From positions 1 through 64,000 of the forward strand of contig NZ_AP022617.1 of NCBI RefSeq assembly GCF_010731575.1: 64,000 nt of DNA, written 5' to 3'. This document shows positions 57,607 through 64,000 of the stretch, piece by piece. The position numbers and the translations under genes are program-made. Position 1 is the stretch's first letter. Each line of letters begins with the position of its first letter. The notes beneath the pieces are model-generated. The model was not told where the DNA came from and searched no databases. It worked only from the letters and a program-made list of their open reading frames with translations. Source of the DNA: Mycolicibacterium monacense (GTDB taxonomy: Bacteria; Actinomycetota; Actinomycetes; Mycobacteriales; Mycobacteriaceae).

Positions 57607-57621
57607 CGTGCCCCCTCCTCG

Positions 57622-57674
57622 GCGATTTCGGCGTGCGCAGTTGCGCTCACCGCGACCGTGCACGCCGAAATCGC
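57622..57674. terminator. hairpin, GATTTCGGCGTGC family (copy 4), inside the operon
   Basis: 15-bp perfect arms GCGATTTCGGCGTGC (57622-57636) and GCACGCCGAAATCGC (57660-57674). Unlike the other copies it lies between two same-strand genes, 15 bp after the accD2 stop (57689) and 16 bp before the accA2 start. It could lower expression of accA2-fadE12-echA7 or be an RNA processing site. Confidence 0.65.
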
Positions 57675-57688
57675 AAGCATCGACGGCC

Positions 57689-59281
57689 TCACATCCGGAA
57701 GACGCCGAAGTTCGACGTCCCCTCGATCGGACCGTTGGCGATGGCGGACAGGCACATCCCCAGCACGGTGCGGGTGTCGCGCGGGTCGATCACTCCGTCG
57801 TCGTAGAGCCGGCCGGACAGGAACATCGGCAGCGACTCCGCCTCGATCTGCGCCTCGATCGCCGCCCTCAGCGCGGCGTCGGCGTCCTCGTCCACCACCT
57901 GGCCACGCGCTTCGGCGGCCGCGCGGCCGACGATCGAGATGACGCCGGCCAGTTGCGTACCGCCCATCACCGCGGCCTTCGCGCTGGGCCAGGCGAACAG
58001 GAAGCGGGGGTCGTAGGCCCGTCCGCACATACCGTAGTGCCCGGCGCCGTAGGAGGCGCCGATCAGCAGCGACAGGTGCGGCACCGTCGAGTTCGACACG
58101 GCGTTGATCATCATCGAGCCGTGTTTGATCATCCCGCCCTCTTCGTACTGCTTTCCGACCATGTATCCGGTCGTGTTGTGCAGGAACAGAAGTGGGGTGT
58201 TCGAGCGGTTCGCCAGCTGGATGAACTGCGTGGCCTTCTGCGACTCCTCGCTGAACAGCACACCGCGGGCGTTGGCCAGGATGCCGATCGGATACCCGTG
58301 CAGCCGCGCCCAGCCGGTCACCAGCGACGACCCGTAGAGCGCCTTGAACTCGTCGAACTCCGAACCGTCGACGATGCGCGCGATGACGTCGCGCGGATCG
58401 AACGGGATCCGCAGATCGGCCGGGACGATGCCGAGCAGTTCCTCGCTATCGAACAGCGGCTCGGTCACCGGGGCCGGAGCGGGTCCCTGCTTGCGCCAGT
58501 TGAGCCGTCCGACGACGCGTCGGCCGATCCGCAGGGCGTCGAGTTCGTCGAGCGCGAAGTAGTCGGCGAGACCCGATGTGCGGGCGTGCATCTCGGCGCC
58601 GCCGAGCGATTCGTCGTCGGATTCCTCACCGGTGGCCATCTTCACCAGCGGCGGCCCGGCCAGGAACACCTTCGAGCGTTCCTTGATCATCACGACGTGA
58701 TCGGACATGCCCGGCACGTACGCGCCGCCCGCGGTGGAGTTGCCGAAGACCAGGGCGATCGTCGGGATCCCGGCCGCGGACAACCGGGTGAGGTCGCGGA
58801 ACATCTGCCCGCCGGGGATGAACACCTCCTTCTGCGTGGGCAGGTCCGCCCCGCCGGACTCGACCAGCGAGATCACCGGGAGCCGGTTCTGGAGCGCGAT
58901 CTGGTTGGCGCGCAGGATCTTTCGCAGCGTCCACGGATTGCTGGTGCCGCCCTTCACGGTGGGGTCGTTGGCGACGAGCAGGCATTCCACACCGCTGACC
59001 GCGCCGATCCCGGTGACCACGCTGGCGCCGACGGTGAACTCGCTGCCCCAGGCGGCCAGCGGGCTCAGTTCGAGGAAGGGGGAGTCGGGGTCGAGGAGCA
59101 GTTCGATGCGTTCGCGGGCGGTGAGTTTGCCGCGGGCGTGGTGACGTTCGACGTACTTGGCGCCGCCGCCGGCGAGCGCCTTGGCGTGTTCGGTCTCCAG
59201 TTCGGCCAGCTTGGCGGCCATGGCGTCGGCGGCCGCGGCGTATCCCGGCGACGACGGATCGAGCGTGGACTTCAGCGCCAT
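57689..59281 (-). CDS. accD2: acyl-CoA carboxylase beta (carboxyltransferase) subunit (AccD2-like)
   Basis: 530 residues. Carboxyl transfer from biotin to an acyl-CoA. Seen: KLTARERIELLLDPDSPFLE, ANDPTVKGGTSNPWTLRK, LVESGGADLPTQ, FGNSTAGGAYVPGMSDHVVM (oxyanion loop with the STAGGAY motif of methylcrotonyl/geranyl-CoA carboxylases), and SLLIGASYGAGHYGMCGRAY for the second oxyanion site. These motifs favour methylcrotonyl- or geranyl-CoA over acetyl- or propionyl-CoA. Followed by the operon hairpin and accA2. Confidence 0.93.
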   Translation of the reverse strand: MALKSTLDPSSPGYAAAADAMAAKLAELETEHAKALAGGGAKYVERHHARGKLTARERIELLLDPDSPFLELSPLAAWGSEFTVGASVVTGIGAVSGVECLLVANDPTVKGGTSNPWTLRKILRANQIALQNRLPVISLVESGGADLPTQKEVFIPGGQMFRDLTRLSAAGIPTIALVFGNSTAGGAYVPGMSDHVVMIKERSKVFLAGPPLVKMATGEESDDESLGGAEMHARTSGLADYFALDELDALRIGRRVVGRLNWRKQGPAPAPVTEPLFDSEELLGIVPADLRIPFDPRDVIARIVDGSEFDEFKALYGSSLVTGWARLHGYPIGILANARGVLFSEESQKATQFIQLANRSNTPLLFLHNTTGYMVGKQYEEGGMIKHGSMMINAVSNSTVPHLSLLIGASYGAGHYGMCGRAYDPRFLFAWPSAKAAVMGGTQLAGVISIVGRAAAEARGQVVDEDADAALRAAIEAQIEAESLPMFLSGRLYDDGVIDPRDTRTVLGMCLSAIANGPIEGTSNFGVFRM

Positions 59282-59360
59282 ATCGCGGCCTCCGGCGCCG
59301 AGTGTGAAGTCACCGCGATTGTCGCGGCCGATTTTCGCGCTGAGTGCACATTCGGCATGT

Positions 59361-60509
59361 TCATGACTGGTATCCCAACGTCTTGGCGGCCAGTGCGGTG
59401 AGGATTTCGGTGGTCCCGCCGCCGATTCCGAGGATCCGCATGTCGCGGTACTGCCTCTCGACCTCGGACTCGGCCATGTAACCCATTCCGCCGAACAGTT
59501 GGACGGCCTGGTTGGCCACCCATTCGCCGGCTTCGACGGCGGTGTTCTTGGCGAAGCAGACCTCGGCGACGAGATTGGTCTCCCCGCTCAGTTGCCGTTC
59601 CACCACATGGCGCGTGTACACGCGCGCGACGTCGACGCGGCGCGCCATCTCTGCCAACGTGTTCTGCACCGACTGCCGGGAGATCAGCGGCCGCCCGAAG
59701 GTCTCGCGGTCGCGGCACCACTGCACGGTCAGGTCGAGGCAGCGTTGCGCGCTCGAATACGCCTGCGCCGCAAGGCCCACCCGCTCGGAGACGAACGCGC
59801 CCGCGATCTGCAGGAAGCCGGTGTTCTCGGCGCCTATCAGGTTGGCGGCCGGAACGCGGACGTCGGTGTAGGACAGCTCGGCGGTGTCGCTGGACCGCCA
59901 GCCCATCTTGTCCAGCTTGCGGGTGACCTCGAATCCGGGGGTGCCCTTGTCGACGACGAGCAGTGACACCCCGCCGGCGCCGGGGCCGCCGGTGCGCACC
60001 GCCGTCACCACATAGTCGGCGCGCACGCCCGAGGTGATGTAGGTCTTGGCCCCGTTGACCACATACGAGTCGCCGTCGCGTTCGGCGCGGGTGGTGAGGT
60101 GCCCGACGTCGGAGCCGCCGCCCGGCTCGGTGATCGCCAGCGAGCCGATCAGCTCACCGTGCAGCGTGGGCCGGACGTAGGTGTCGATCAACCGCTCGTC
60201 GCCCGAGGCGGTCATGTGCGGGGTCGCGATGCCGGAGGTGAACAGCGAGGCGAACACTCCGCCGGGGGCGCCGGCGTAGTGCATCTCTTCGCAGATGATG
60301 ACCGCGTCGGCGCCGTCACCGCCACCACCGCCGACCGATTCGGGCATACCCGCCCCGAGCAGACCTGCCGCACCGGCCTTGCGGTGCAATTCGCGCGGCA
60401 GCTCGCCGGCGCGCTCCCACTCGTCGACGTGCGGAAGCACCTCGCGGTCTGCGAACGCGCGCACCGTCTTTCGCAACTGGTCGCGTTCGGGGGTGTCCCA
60501 GATGCTCAC
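59361..60509 (-). CDS. fadE13: acyl-CoA dehydrogenase (FadE13-like)
   Basis: 382 residues. Seen: FADREVLPHVDEWERAGELP, GSLAITEPGGGSDVGHLTTR, TYITSGVRADYVVTAVRTGG, WRSSDTAELSYTDVRVPAAN, and VQLFGGMGYMAESEVERQYR with IGGGTTEI near the C-terminus. GTG 60509 overlaps the AtuA-like stop as GTGA. The gene has a close functional sibling (fadE12) in the same operon, similar to two dehydrogenase steps in terpenoid or branched-chain degradation. Confidence 0.9.
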   Translation of the reverse strand: MSIWDTPERDQLRKTVRAFADREVLPHVDEWERAGELPRELHRKAGAAGLLGAGMPESVGGGGGDGADAVIICEEMHYAGAPGGVFASLFTSGIATPHMTASGDERLIDTYVRPTLHGELIGSLAITEPGGGSDVGHLTTRAERDGDSYVVNGAKTYITSGVRADYVVTAVRTGGPGAGGVSLLVVDKGTPGFEVTRKLDKMGWRSSDTAELSYTDVRVPAANLIGAENTGFLQIAGAFVSERVGLAAQAYSSAQRCLDLTVQWCRDRETFGRPLISRQSVQNTLAEMARRVDVARVYTRHVVERQLSGETNLVAEVCFAKNTAVEAGEWVANQAVQLFGGMGYMAESEVERQYRDMRILGIGGGTTEILTALAAKTLGYQS

Positions 60510-62233
60510 CGGGGCAGCACCTCCTCGGGGATCTCGAGATGACGGCTGCGCAACCATTCGCCGAGCCCCTTGGCCTGCGGGTCGAACCGGGCCTGGTAGG
60601 CCACGCCCTGGCCGAGGATGCCGTCGACGACGAAGTTGACCGCCCGCAGGTTCGGCAGCACGTGACGGGTCACCGGCAGGTCGGCGGTCTCGGGGAGGAG
60701 TTCGCGCAGGAGGTCGACGGTCAGGGTGTGCGCGAGCCAGCGCCACTGCGCATCTGCCTTGTTTCCCGTCGCTTCGCTCGCCCCGGCGCACACCCACACC
60801 CCGATGTTGGCGCTGCCGCCCTTGTCGCCGCTGCGCGCACCGGCCACCAGACCCAGGGGCGCCCGTCGCGTCGGTCCCGGCGGCAGCGGTTCGGGCAGCG
60901 CGGGCTCGTCGACCGGCGCCGGCTCAAGGGTGTCCGAGGCGGCGGGGATCTCGGTACGCGTGTCGTCGGCGTGCACCGCGACGTGCGGCACCTCGGCGGC
61001 CTCGACGTAACCGGGGGTGAACACACCGTAGACCTGGCCATCGCCCGGCGGGGCGGTGACGTGGAAGCCGGGGTAGCTCGCCAGTGCGAGTTCGACTGCA
61101 GCAGAGGAGAACTGCCGTCCGACGGCGGCCGGGTCCGGGTCGCGCACCACGCAGCGCAGCAGTGCGCTGGCCGTCTCCTCGGTGTCGGCGTCCACATGGT
61201 CGGTGCGGGCCAGCGTCCACTCGAGCTCGGCGGGTTTCGTCGTCAGCCCGGCTTCGAGTTGGCGGCGCACGAGGTCGGCCTTCGCCTCGATGTCGAGTCC
61301 GGTGAGCACGAACGTCATCGCGTTGCGGAAGCCGCCCACGCTGTTCAGCGATACCTTCAGCGTCGGCGGTGGTGGCTCACCGCGGACGCCGCTGATCCGC
61401 ACCCGGTCGGGTCCGTCGGCCTTCAGGTCCAGGGAGTCGACGCGCAGGGTGACGTCGGGGTTGGCGTAGCGCGCGCCGGAGATCTCGTAGAGCAGCTGTG
61501 CGGTGACGGTGTCGACGGTGACCGCGCCGCCGCCCGGGTGCTTGGTGATCACCGACGATCCGTCGGCGTGGATCTCGGCCAGCGGGAAGCCGGGGTGGGT
61601 GAGGTCGGGTAGCTCCGTGAAGAACGCGTAGTTGCCGCCGCTGGCCTGCACACCGCATTCGATGACGTGCCCGGCGGCGACGGCTCCGGCGAGCGCGTCG
61701 TAGTCGGTGCGCCCCCAGCCGAAGTGGGCGGCGGCGGGTCCGAGCGTGACCGACGCGTCCGTGACACGACCCGTCACCACGACGTCGGCGCCGGCGTCGA
61801 GGCAGTCGACGATGCCCCACGCGCCGAGGTAGGCGTTGGCGGCCAGCGGCGTGCCGAAGCCGAGTTCGCCGGCGCGGGCGATCAGGTCGTCGCCTTCGAC
61901 ATGGGCGACGTTGACGGACAGGCCGAGGTGTTCGGCGAGTGTGCGCACCGCGGCGGCCAGCCCGGCCGGGTTGAGCCCGCCGGCGTTGGTGACGATGCGG
62001 ACCCCGCGGTCGAGGGCGAGGCCGAGGCAGTCCTCGAGCTGGGTGAGGAACGTCTTGGCGTAGCCGCGGTCGGGGTTCTTCGCCCGGTCGCGGGCCAGGA
62101 TGAGCATGGTCAGTTCGGCGAGGTAGTCGCCGGTGAGGAAGTCGAGCTCACCGCCGGTGAGCATCTCCCGCATCGCGGCCAGGCGGTCTCCGTAGAAGCC
62201 CGAGCAGTTGCCGATGCGCACCGGATCAGCCAA
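60506..62233 (-). CDS. AtuA-type (DUF1446) acyclic terpene utilisation family protein
   Basis: About 575 residues. The DUF1446/AtuA core has RIGNCSGFYGDRLAAMREML, FLTGDYLAELTMLILA, GVRIVTNAGGLNPAGLAAAV, GVQASGGNYAFFTELPDL and SSVITKHPGGGAVTVDTVTA. The C-terminal domain (GLVAGARSGDKGGSANIGVW) is the usual AtuA second domain. Biochemical role is unknown, but AtuA is required for acyclic terpene growth in Pseudomonas. The start is uncertain: TTG 62233 is chosen, with GGGAG about 8 bp upstream. First gene of the six-gene operon; a palindrome lies 40 bp upstream. Confidence 0.85.
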   Translation of the reverse strand: MADPVRIGNCSGFYGDRLAAMREMLTGGELDFLTGDYLAELTMLILARDRAKNPDRGYAKTFLTQLEDCLGLALDRGVRIVTNAGGLNPAGLAAAVRTLAEHLGLSVNVAHVEGDDLIARAGELGFGTPLAANAYLGAWGIVDCLDAGADVVVTGRVTDASVTLGPAAAHFGWGRTDYDALAGAVAAGHVIECGVQASGGNYAFFTELPDLTHPGFPLAEIHADGSSVITKHPGGGAVTVDTVTAQLLYEISGARYANPDVTLRVDSLDLKADGPDRVRISGVRGEPPPPTLKVSLNSVGGFRNAMTFVLTGLDIEAKADLVRRQLEAGLTTKPAELEWTLARTDHVDADTEETASALLRCVVRDPDPAAVGRQFSSAAVELALASYPGFHVTAPPGDGQVYGVFTPGYVEAAEVPHVAVHADDTRTEIPAASDTLEPAPVDEPALPEPLPPGPTRRAPLGLVAGARSGDKGGSANIGVWVCAGASEATGNKADAQWRWLAHTLTVDLLRELLPETADLPVTRHVLPNLRAVNFVVDGILGQGVAYQARFDPQAKGLGEWLRSRHLEIPEEVLPR

Positions 62234-62272
62234 CCCGTGCTCCCATGCCGGCTCCAATCGTCGTCGACGGCC

Positions 62273-62288
62273 AACCAACCGGTAGGTT
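62273..62288. promoter_or_regulatory. palindromic operator upstream of the atu-like operon
   Basis: AACCAACCGGTAGGTT has 8-bp half sites with a single mismatch. It sits 40-55 bp upstream of the first gene, in a 137-bp divergent region shared with the membrane gene at 62371. Size and symmetry suit a TetR-family regulator; none is encoded within the window. Confidence 0.55.
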
Positions 62289-62370
62289 AGCCGGTACTGC
62301 CGGTTCCACGTCAAGGATTCGCGCGCGATTGGTGCGCCGGCGCCGCCGGGGCCGCCCAGATACTTGACCG

Positions 62371-62790
62371 GTGTCGTGGGTCACGCAGGCATTGTTCGGG
62401 GCGGTGTGGGCGGTGGGCGGTGTCGTCATCGGGCTCAGCCCGCCGCTGAGCGAGACCGGCAGGGGAGCGTCGACGCCGGTGGCGGGTTGGTTCTTCGCGG
62501 CTTTCGGCGTGTATCTGCTGATCAGCGGGTTCCGTCGGACCGCGGATCCGCCGAGGGACCCCACGCGGCGCCCTCGGCACGCCAGCGGCCGTGAACCGGA
62601 CCGTCGGACCGCGGTCGTGGTCCCGCTGTCCATCGTCATCACTGCGCTGGCGGGATTCGGCAGCATCTGGTGGGGCTTCACCTCGGGTAACGTCGCATTG
62701 CTGTGGTTGGGCGTCCTGGGGGCCAGCATCATCGTGTTCGGCGCCCCGATCATCGTCGGCATGGTGCGCGACCGGAGGTCGCGGCGGTGA
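62371..62790 (+). CDS. small four-helix membrane protein, unknown
   Basis: 139 residues with four hydrophobic segments (ALFGAVWAVGGVVIGLS, AGWFFAAFGVYLLISGF, VVVPLSIVITALAGFGSIW, LLWLGVLGASIIVFGAPII) and a basic central loop (RPRHASGREPDRR). No family recognised. GTG 62371. It is divergent from the AtuA operon and followed 117 bp later by rpmF. Confidence 0.65.
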   Translation: MSWVTQALFGAVWAVGGVVIGLSPPLSETGRGASTPVAGWFFAAFGVYLLISGFRRTADPPRDPTRRPRHASGREPDRRTAVVVPLSIVITALAGFGSIWWGFTSGNVALLWLGVLGASIIVFGAPIIVGMVRDRRSRR

Positions 62791-62907
62791 GCGCCCGCGT
62801 TTTGGAGGCGGCGCAGCTCACCGGCTATCCTGAAGAGCACTTGCCGGCGCCCCGCCCTTGATCGGGTTTCGCGTGGCACCCGTACCCGTCAGAGGAGAAG
62901 CTCGATC

Positions 62908-63081
62908 ATGGCTGTGCCCAAGCGCAGAATGTCGCGTTCGAACACTCGTAGCCGTCGCGCGCAGTGGAAGGCCAAGCCCACCGAACTCGTCGGTGTGACC
63001 GTCGCCGGCCAGCAGCACAAGGTGCCTCGTCGCCTGCTCAAGGCCGCCCGTCTCGGGCTCATCGACCTCGATCGTCGCTAG
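62908..63081 (+). CDS. rpmF: 50S ribosomal protein L32
   Basis: 57 residues: [20 protein letters not shown] at the N-terminus and [15 protein letters not shown] at the end, the standard bacterial L32 pattern. There is no cysteine, so this is a zinc-independent L32. ATG 62908 follows AGAGGAGAAG. It lies immediately before mprA as in M. tuberculosis. Too short for most automated frame lists. Confidence 0.95.
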   Translation: MAVPKRRMSRSNTRSRRAQWKAKPTELVGVTVAGQQHKVPRRLLKAARLGLIDLDRR

Positions 63082-63107
63082 ACGACTTCGGGACGTCAGC
63101 GGCGCGC

Positions 63108-63126
63108 CTCTCAGCGCTCTCTCAGG
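63108..63126 (+). promoter_or_regulatory. MprA-type direct-repeat box
   Basis: CTCTCAGC, spacer GCT, CTCTCAGG: two 8-bp direct repeats separated by 3 bp, the architecture described for MprA binding. It lies 15 bp upstream of the mprA GTG, so MprA likely regulates its own operon. Confidence 0.65.
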
Positions 63127-63141
63127 CGTTGAGGTGAAACT

Positions 63142-63834
63142 GTGCCTGTGCGCATACTTGTCGTCGACGACGATCGCGCGGTGCGAGAATCCCTGCGCCG
63201 GTCCCTGTCCTTCAACGGATATTCGGTCGAGTTGGCCCAGGACGGTGTCGAAGCTCTCGACCTGATCGCCAACAACCGGCCCGACGCCGTGGTGCTGGAC
63301 GTGATGATGCCCCGGCTCGACGGCCTCGAGGTGTGCCGGCAGCTTCGCAGCACCGGCGACGACCTGCCGATCCTGGTGCTGACGGCCCGTGACTCGGTGT
63401 CCGAGCGGGTCGCCGGACTCGATGCCGGCGCCGACGACTACCTGCCCAAACCGTTCGCGCTCGAGGAACTGCTCGCGCGGATGCGGGCCCTGCTGCGCCG
63501 CACCTCGCCCGACGAGGGCCCCGATTCCCCGGCGCTGACCTTTCTCGATCTGACCCTGGACCCGGTCACCCGCGAGGTGACCCGCGGGTCCCGGCAGATC
63601 AGCCTCACCCGCACCGAGTTCGCGTTGCTGGAGATGCTGATCGCCAATCCGCGCCGCGTGCTCACCCGCAGCCGCATCCTCGAGGAAGTGTGGGGCTTCG
63701 ACTTCCCGACCTCGGGGAACGCGCTCGAGGTGTACATCGGCTATTTGCGCCGGAAGACCGAAGCGTCCGGGGAGCCGCGACTGATCCACACCGTGCGCGG
63801 TGTGGGGTACGTGCTCCGCGAGACGCCCCCCTGA
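63142..63834 (+). CDS. mprA: two-component response regulator MprA
   Basis: 230-residue OmpR-family regulator of envelope stress. The receiver domain has [16 protein letters not shown], phospho-acceptor Asp53 in [12 protein letters not shown], Thr in LVLTARDS and Lys in DYLPKPFAL. The C-terminal winged helix has [20 protein letters not shown] and [16 protein letters not shown], ending [11 protein letters not shown] 63142, or GTG 63148 to begin VRILVVDDD. Its stop overlaps the mprB start. Confidence 0.97.
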   Translation: MPVRILVVDDDRAVRESLRRSLSFNGYSVELAQDGVEALDLIANNRPDAVVLDVMMPRLDGLEVCRQLRSTGDDLPILVLTARDSVSERVAGLDAGADDYLPKPFALEELLARMRALLRRTSPDEGPDSPALTFLDLTLDPVTREVTRGSRQISLTRTEFALLEMLIANPRRVLTRSRILEEVWGFDFPTSGNALEVYIGYLRRKTEASGEPRLIHTVRGVGYVLRETPP

Positions 63835-64000
63835 TGACCCTGCCACCTCAACCGTCGCGGCTGAAACCCCCGCGCAACACCAGTTCCCTGTCGTTGCGGT
63901 GGCGAGTGATGCTGCTGGCGATGTCGATGGTGGCGATGGTCGTGGTGCTGATGTCGGTCGCCGTGTACGCCGTCGTGTCCCGGGCGCTCTACGACGACAT
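63834..64000 (+). CDS. mprB: sensor histidine kinase MprB, 3' end beyond the window
   Basis: Frame from ATG 63834, overlapping the mprA TGA by one base. The visible 55 residues start TLPPQPSRLKPPRN and contain the first membrane helix (MLLAMSMVAMVVVLMSVAVY), followed by the beginning of the sensor domain. Identity rests on the mprA pairing and this N-terminus. Confidence 0.88.
   Translation, partial: MTLPPQPSRLKPPRNTSSLSLRWRVMLLAMSMVAMVVVLMSVAVYAVVSRALYDD

Overview
The window is high-GC actinobacterial DNA, almost certainly from a rapidly growing mycobacterium (Mycolicibacterium type). Protein content and gene order match the Mycobacterium tuberculosis Rv0938-Rv0982 interval as I remember it: ligD, an Fpg/Nei glycosylase, an SDR, pgi, chorismate mutase, uvrD1, an M23 peptidase, sucC-sucD, an F420-type oxidoreductase, the DUF5336 and DUF6350 membrane proteins, purN-purH, an AAA/VWA pair, a DUF1707 protein, the echA7-fadE12-accA2-accD2-fadE13-AtuA operon, rpmF and mprA-mprB. 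Species-specific genes are set into this backbone. The window opens inside ligD and ends inside mprB.

Layout. 1-19.6 kb: ligD, a 13E12-type HNH gene next to a hydrolase remnant, a VOC/HhH/RNase HI operon, a receptor-like Ser/Thr kinase with a Kelch ectodomain facing an FHA-HTH regulator, an SDR/AraC pair, an LLM oxidoreductase, an MFS transporter, a TPP enzyme, YihY, cobF, a small membrane protein and nei. About two dozen frameshifts lie here, and where the ancestral codons can be guessed most look like single-base losses in G or C runs. 19.7-30.5 kb: SDR, pgi, succinate-semialdehyde dehydrogenase, an acyltransferase, chorismate mutase, uvrD1, a membrane protein and an M23 peptidase. 30.7-41.3 kb: sucCD, a thiolase-like protein, two flavin/F420-type monooxygenases, two mycobacterial membrane proteins and purNH. 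41.4-53.5 kb: a degenerate GGDEF protein, a second kinase with an LpqN-like ectodomain, ArsR-SulP, AAA-VWA, two tandem PE-PPE-like proteins and a DUF1707 protein. 53.7-62.3 kb: a six-gene acyl-CoA carboxylase/dehydrogenase operon resembling the Pseudomonas atu set. 62.4-64 kb: a small membrane protein, rpmF and mprAB.

The most striking regulatory find is upstream of chorismate mutase on the minus strand. An 18-codon leader peptide rich in aromatic residues (W, F, F, Y, Y) lies 11 nt before a strong hairpin, and mutually exclusive 1:2, 2:3 and 3:4 pairings can be drawn. This is the architecture of a transcription attenuator sensing aromatic amino acids.

Other regulatory signals are three KstR-type palindromes beside three likely lipid or sterol genes, a duplicated structured leader in front of both PE-PPE-like paralogs, a CRP-type site before sucC, an MprA-type 8-3-8 direct repeat before mprA, a palindrome before the ArsR-SulP operon and one before the atu-like operon. 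Several near-identical intergenic hairpins close transcription units. One member of that family sits inside the acyl-CoA operon. No rRNA, tRNA, CRISPR array, insertion sequence or prophage was seen, and no gene-free stretch exceeds 300 bases.
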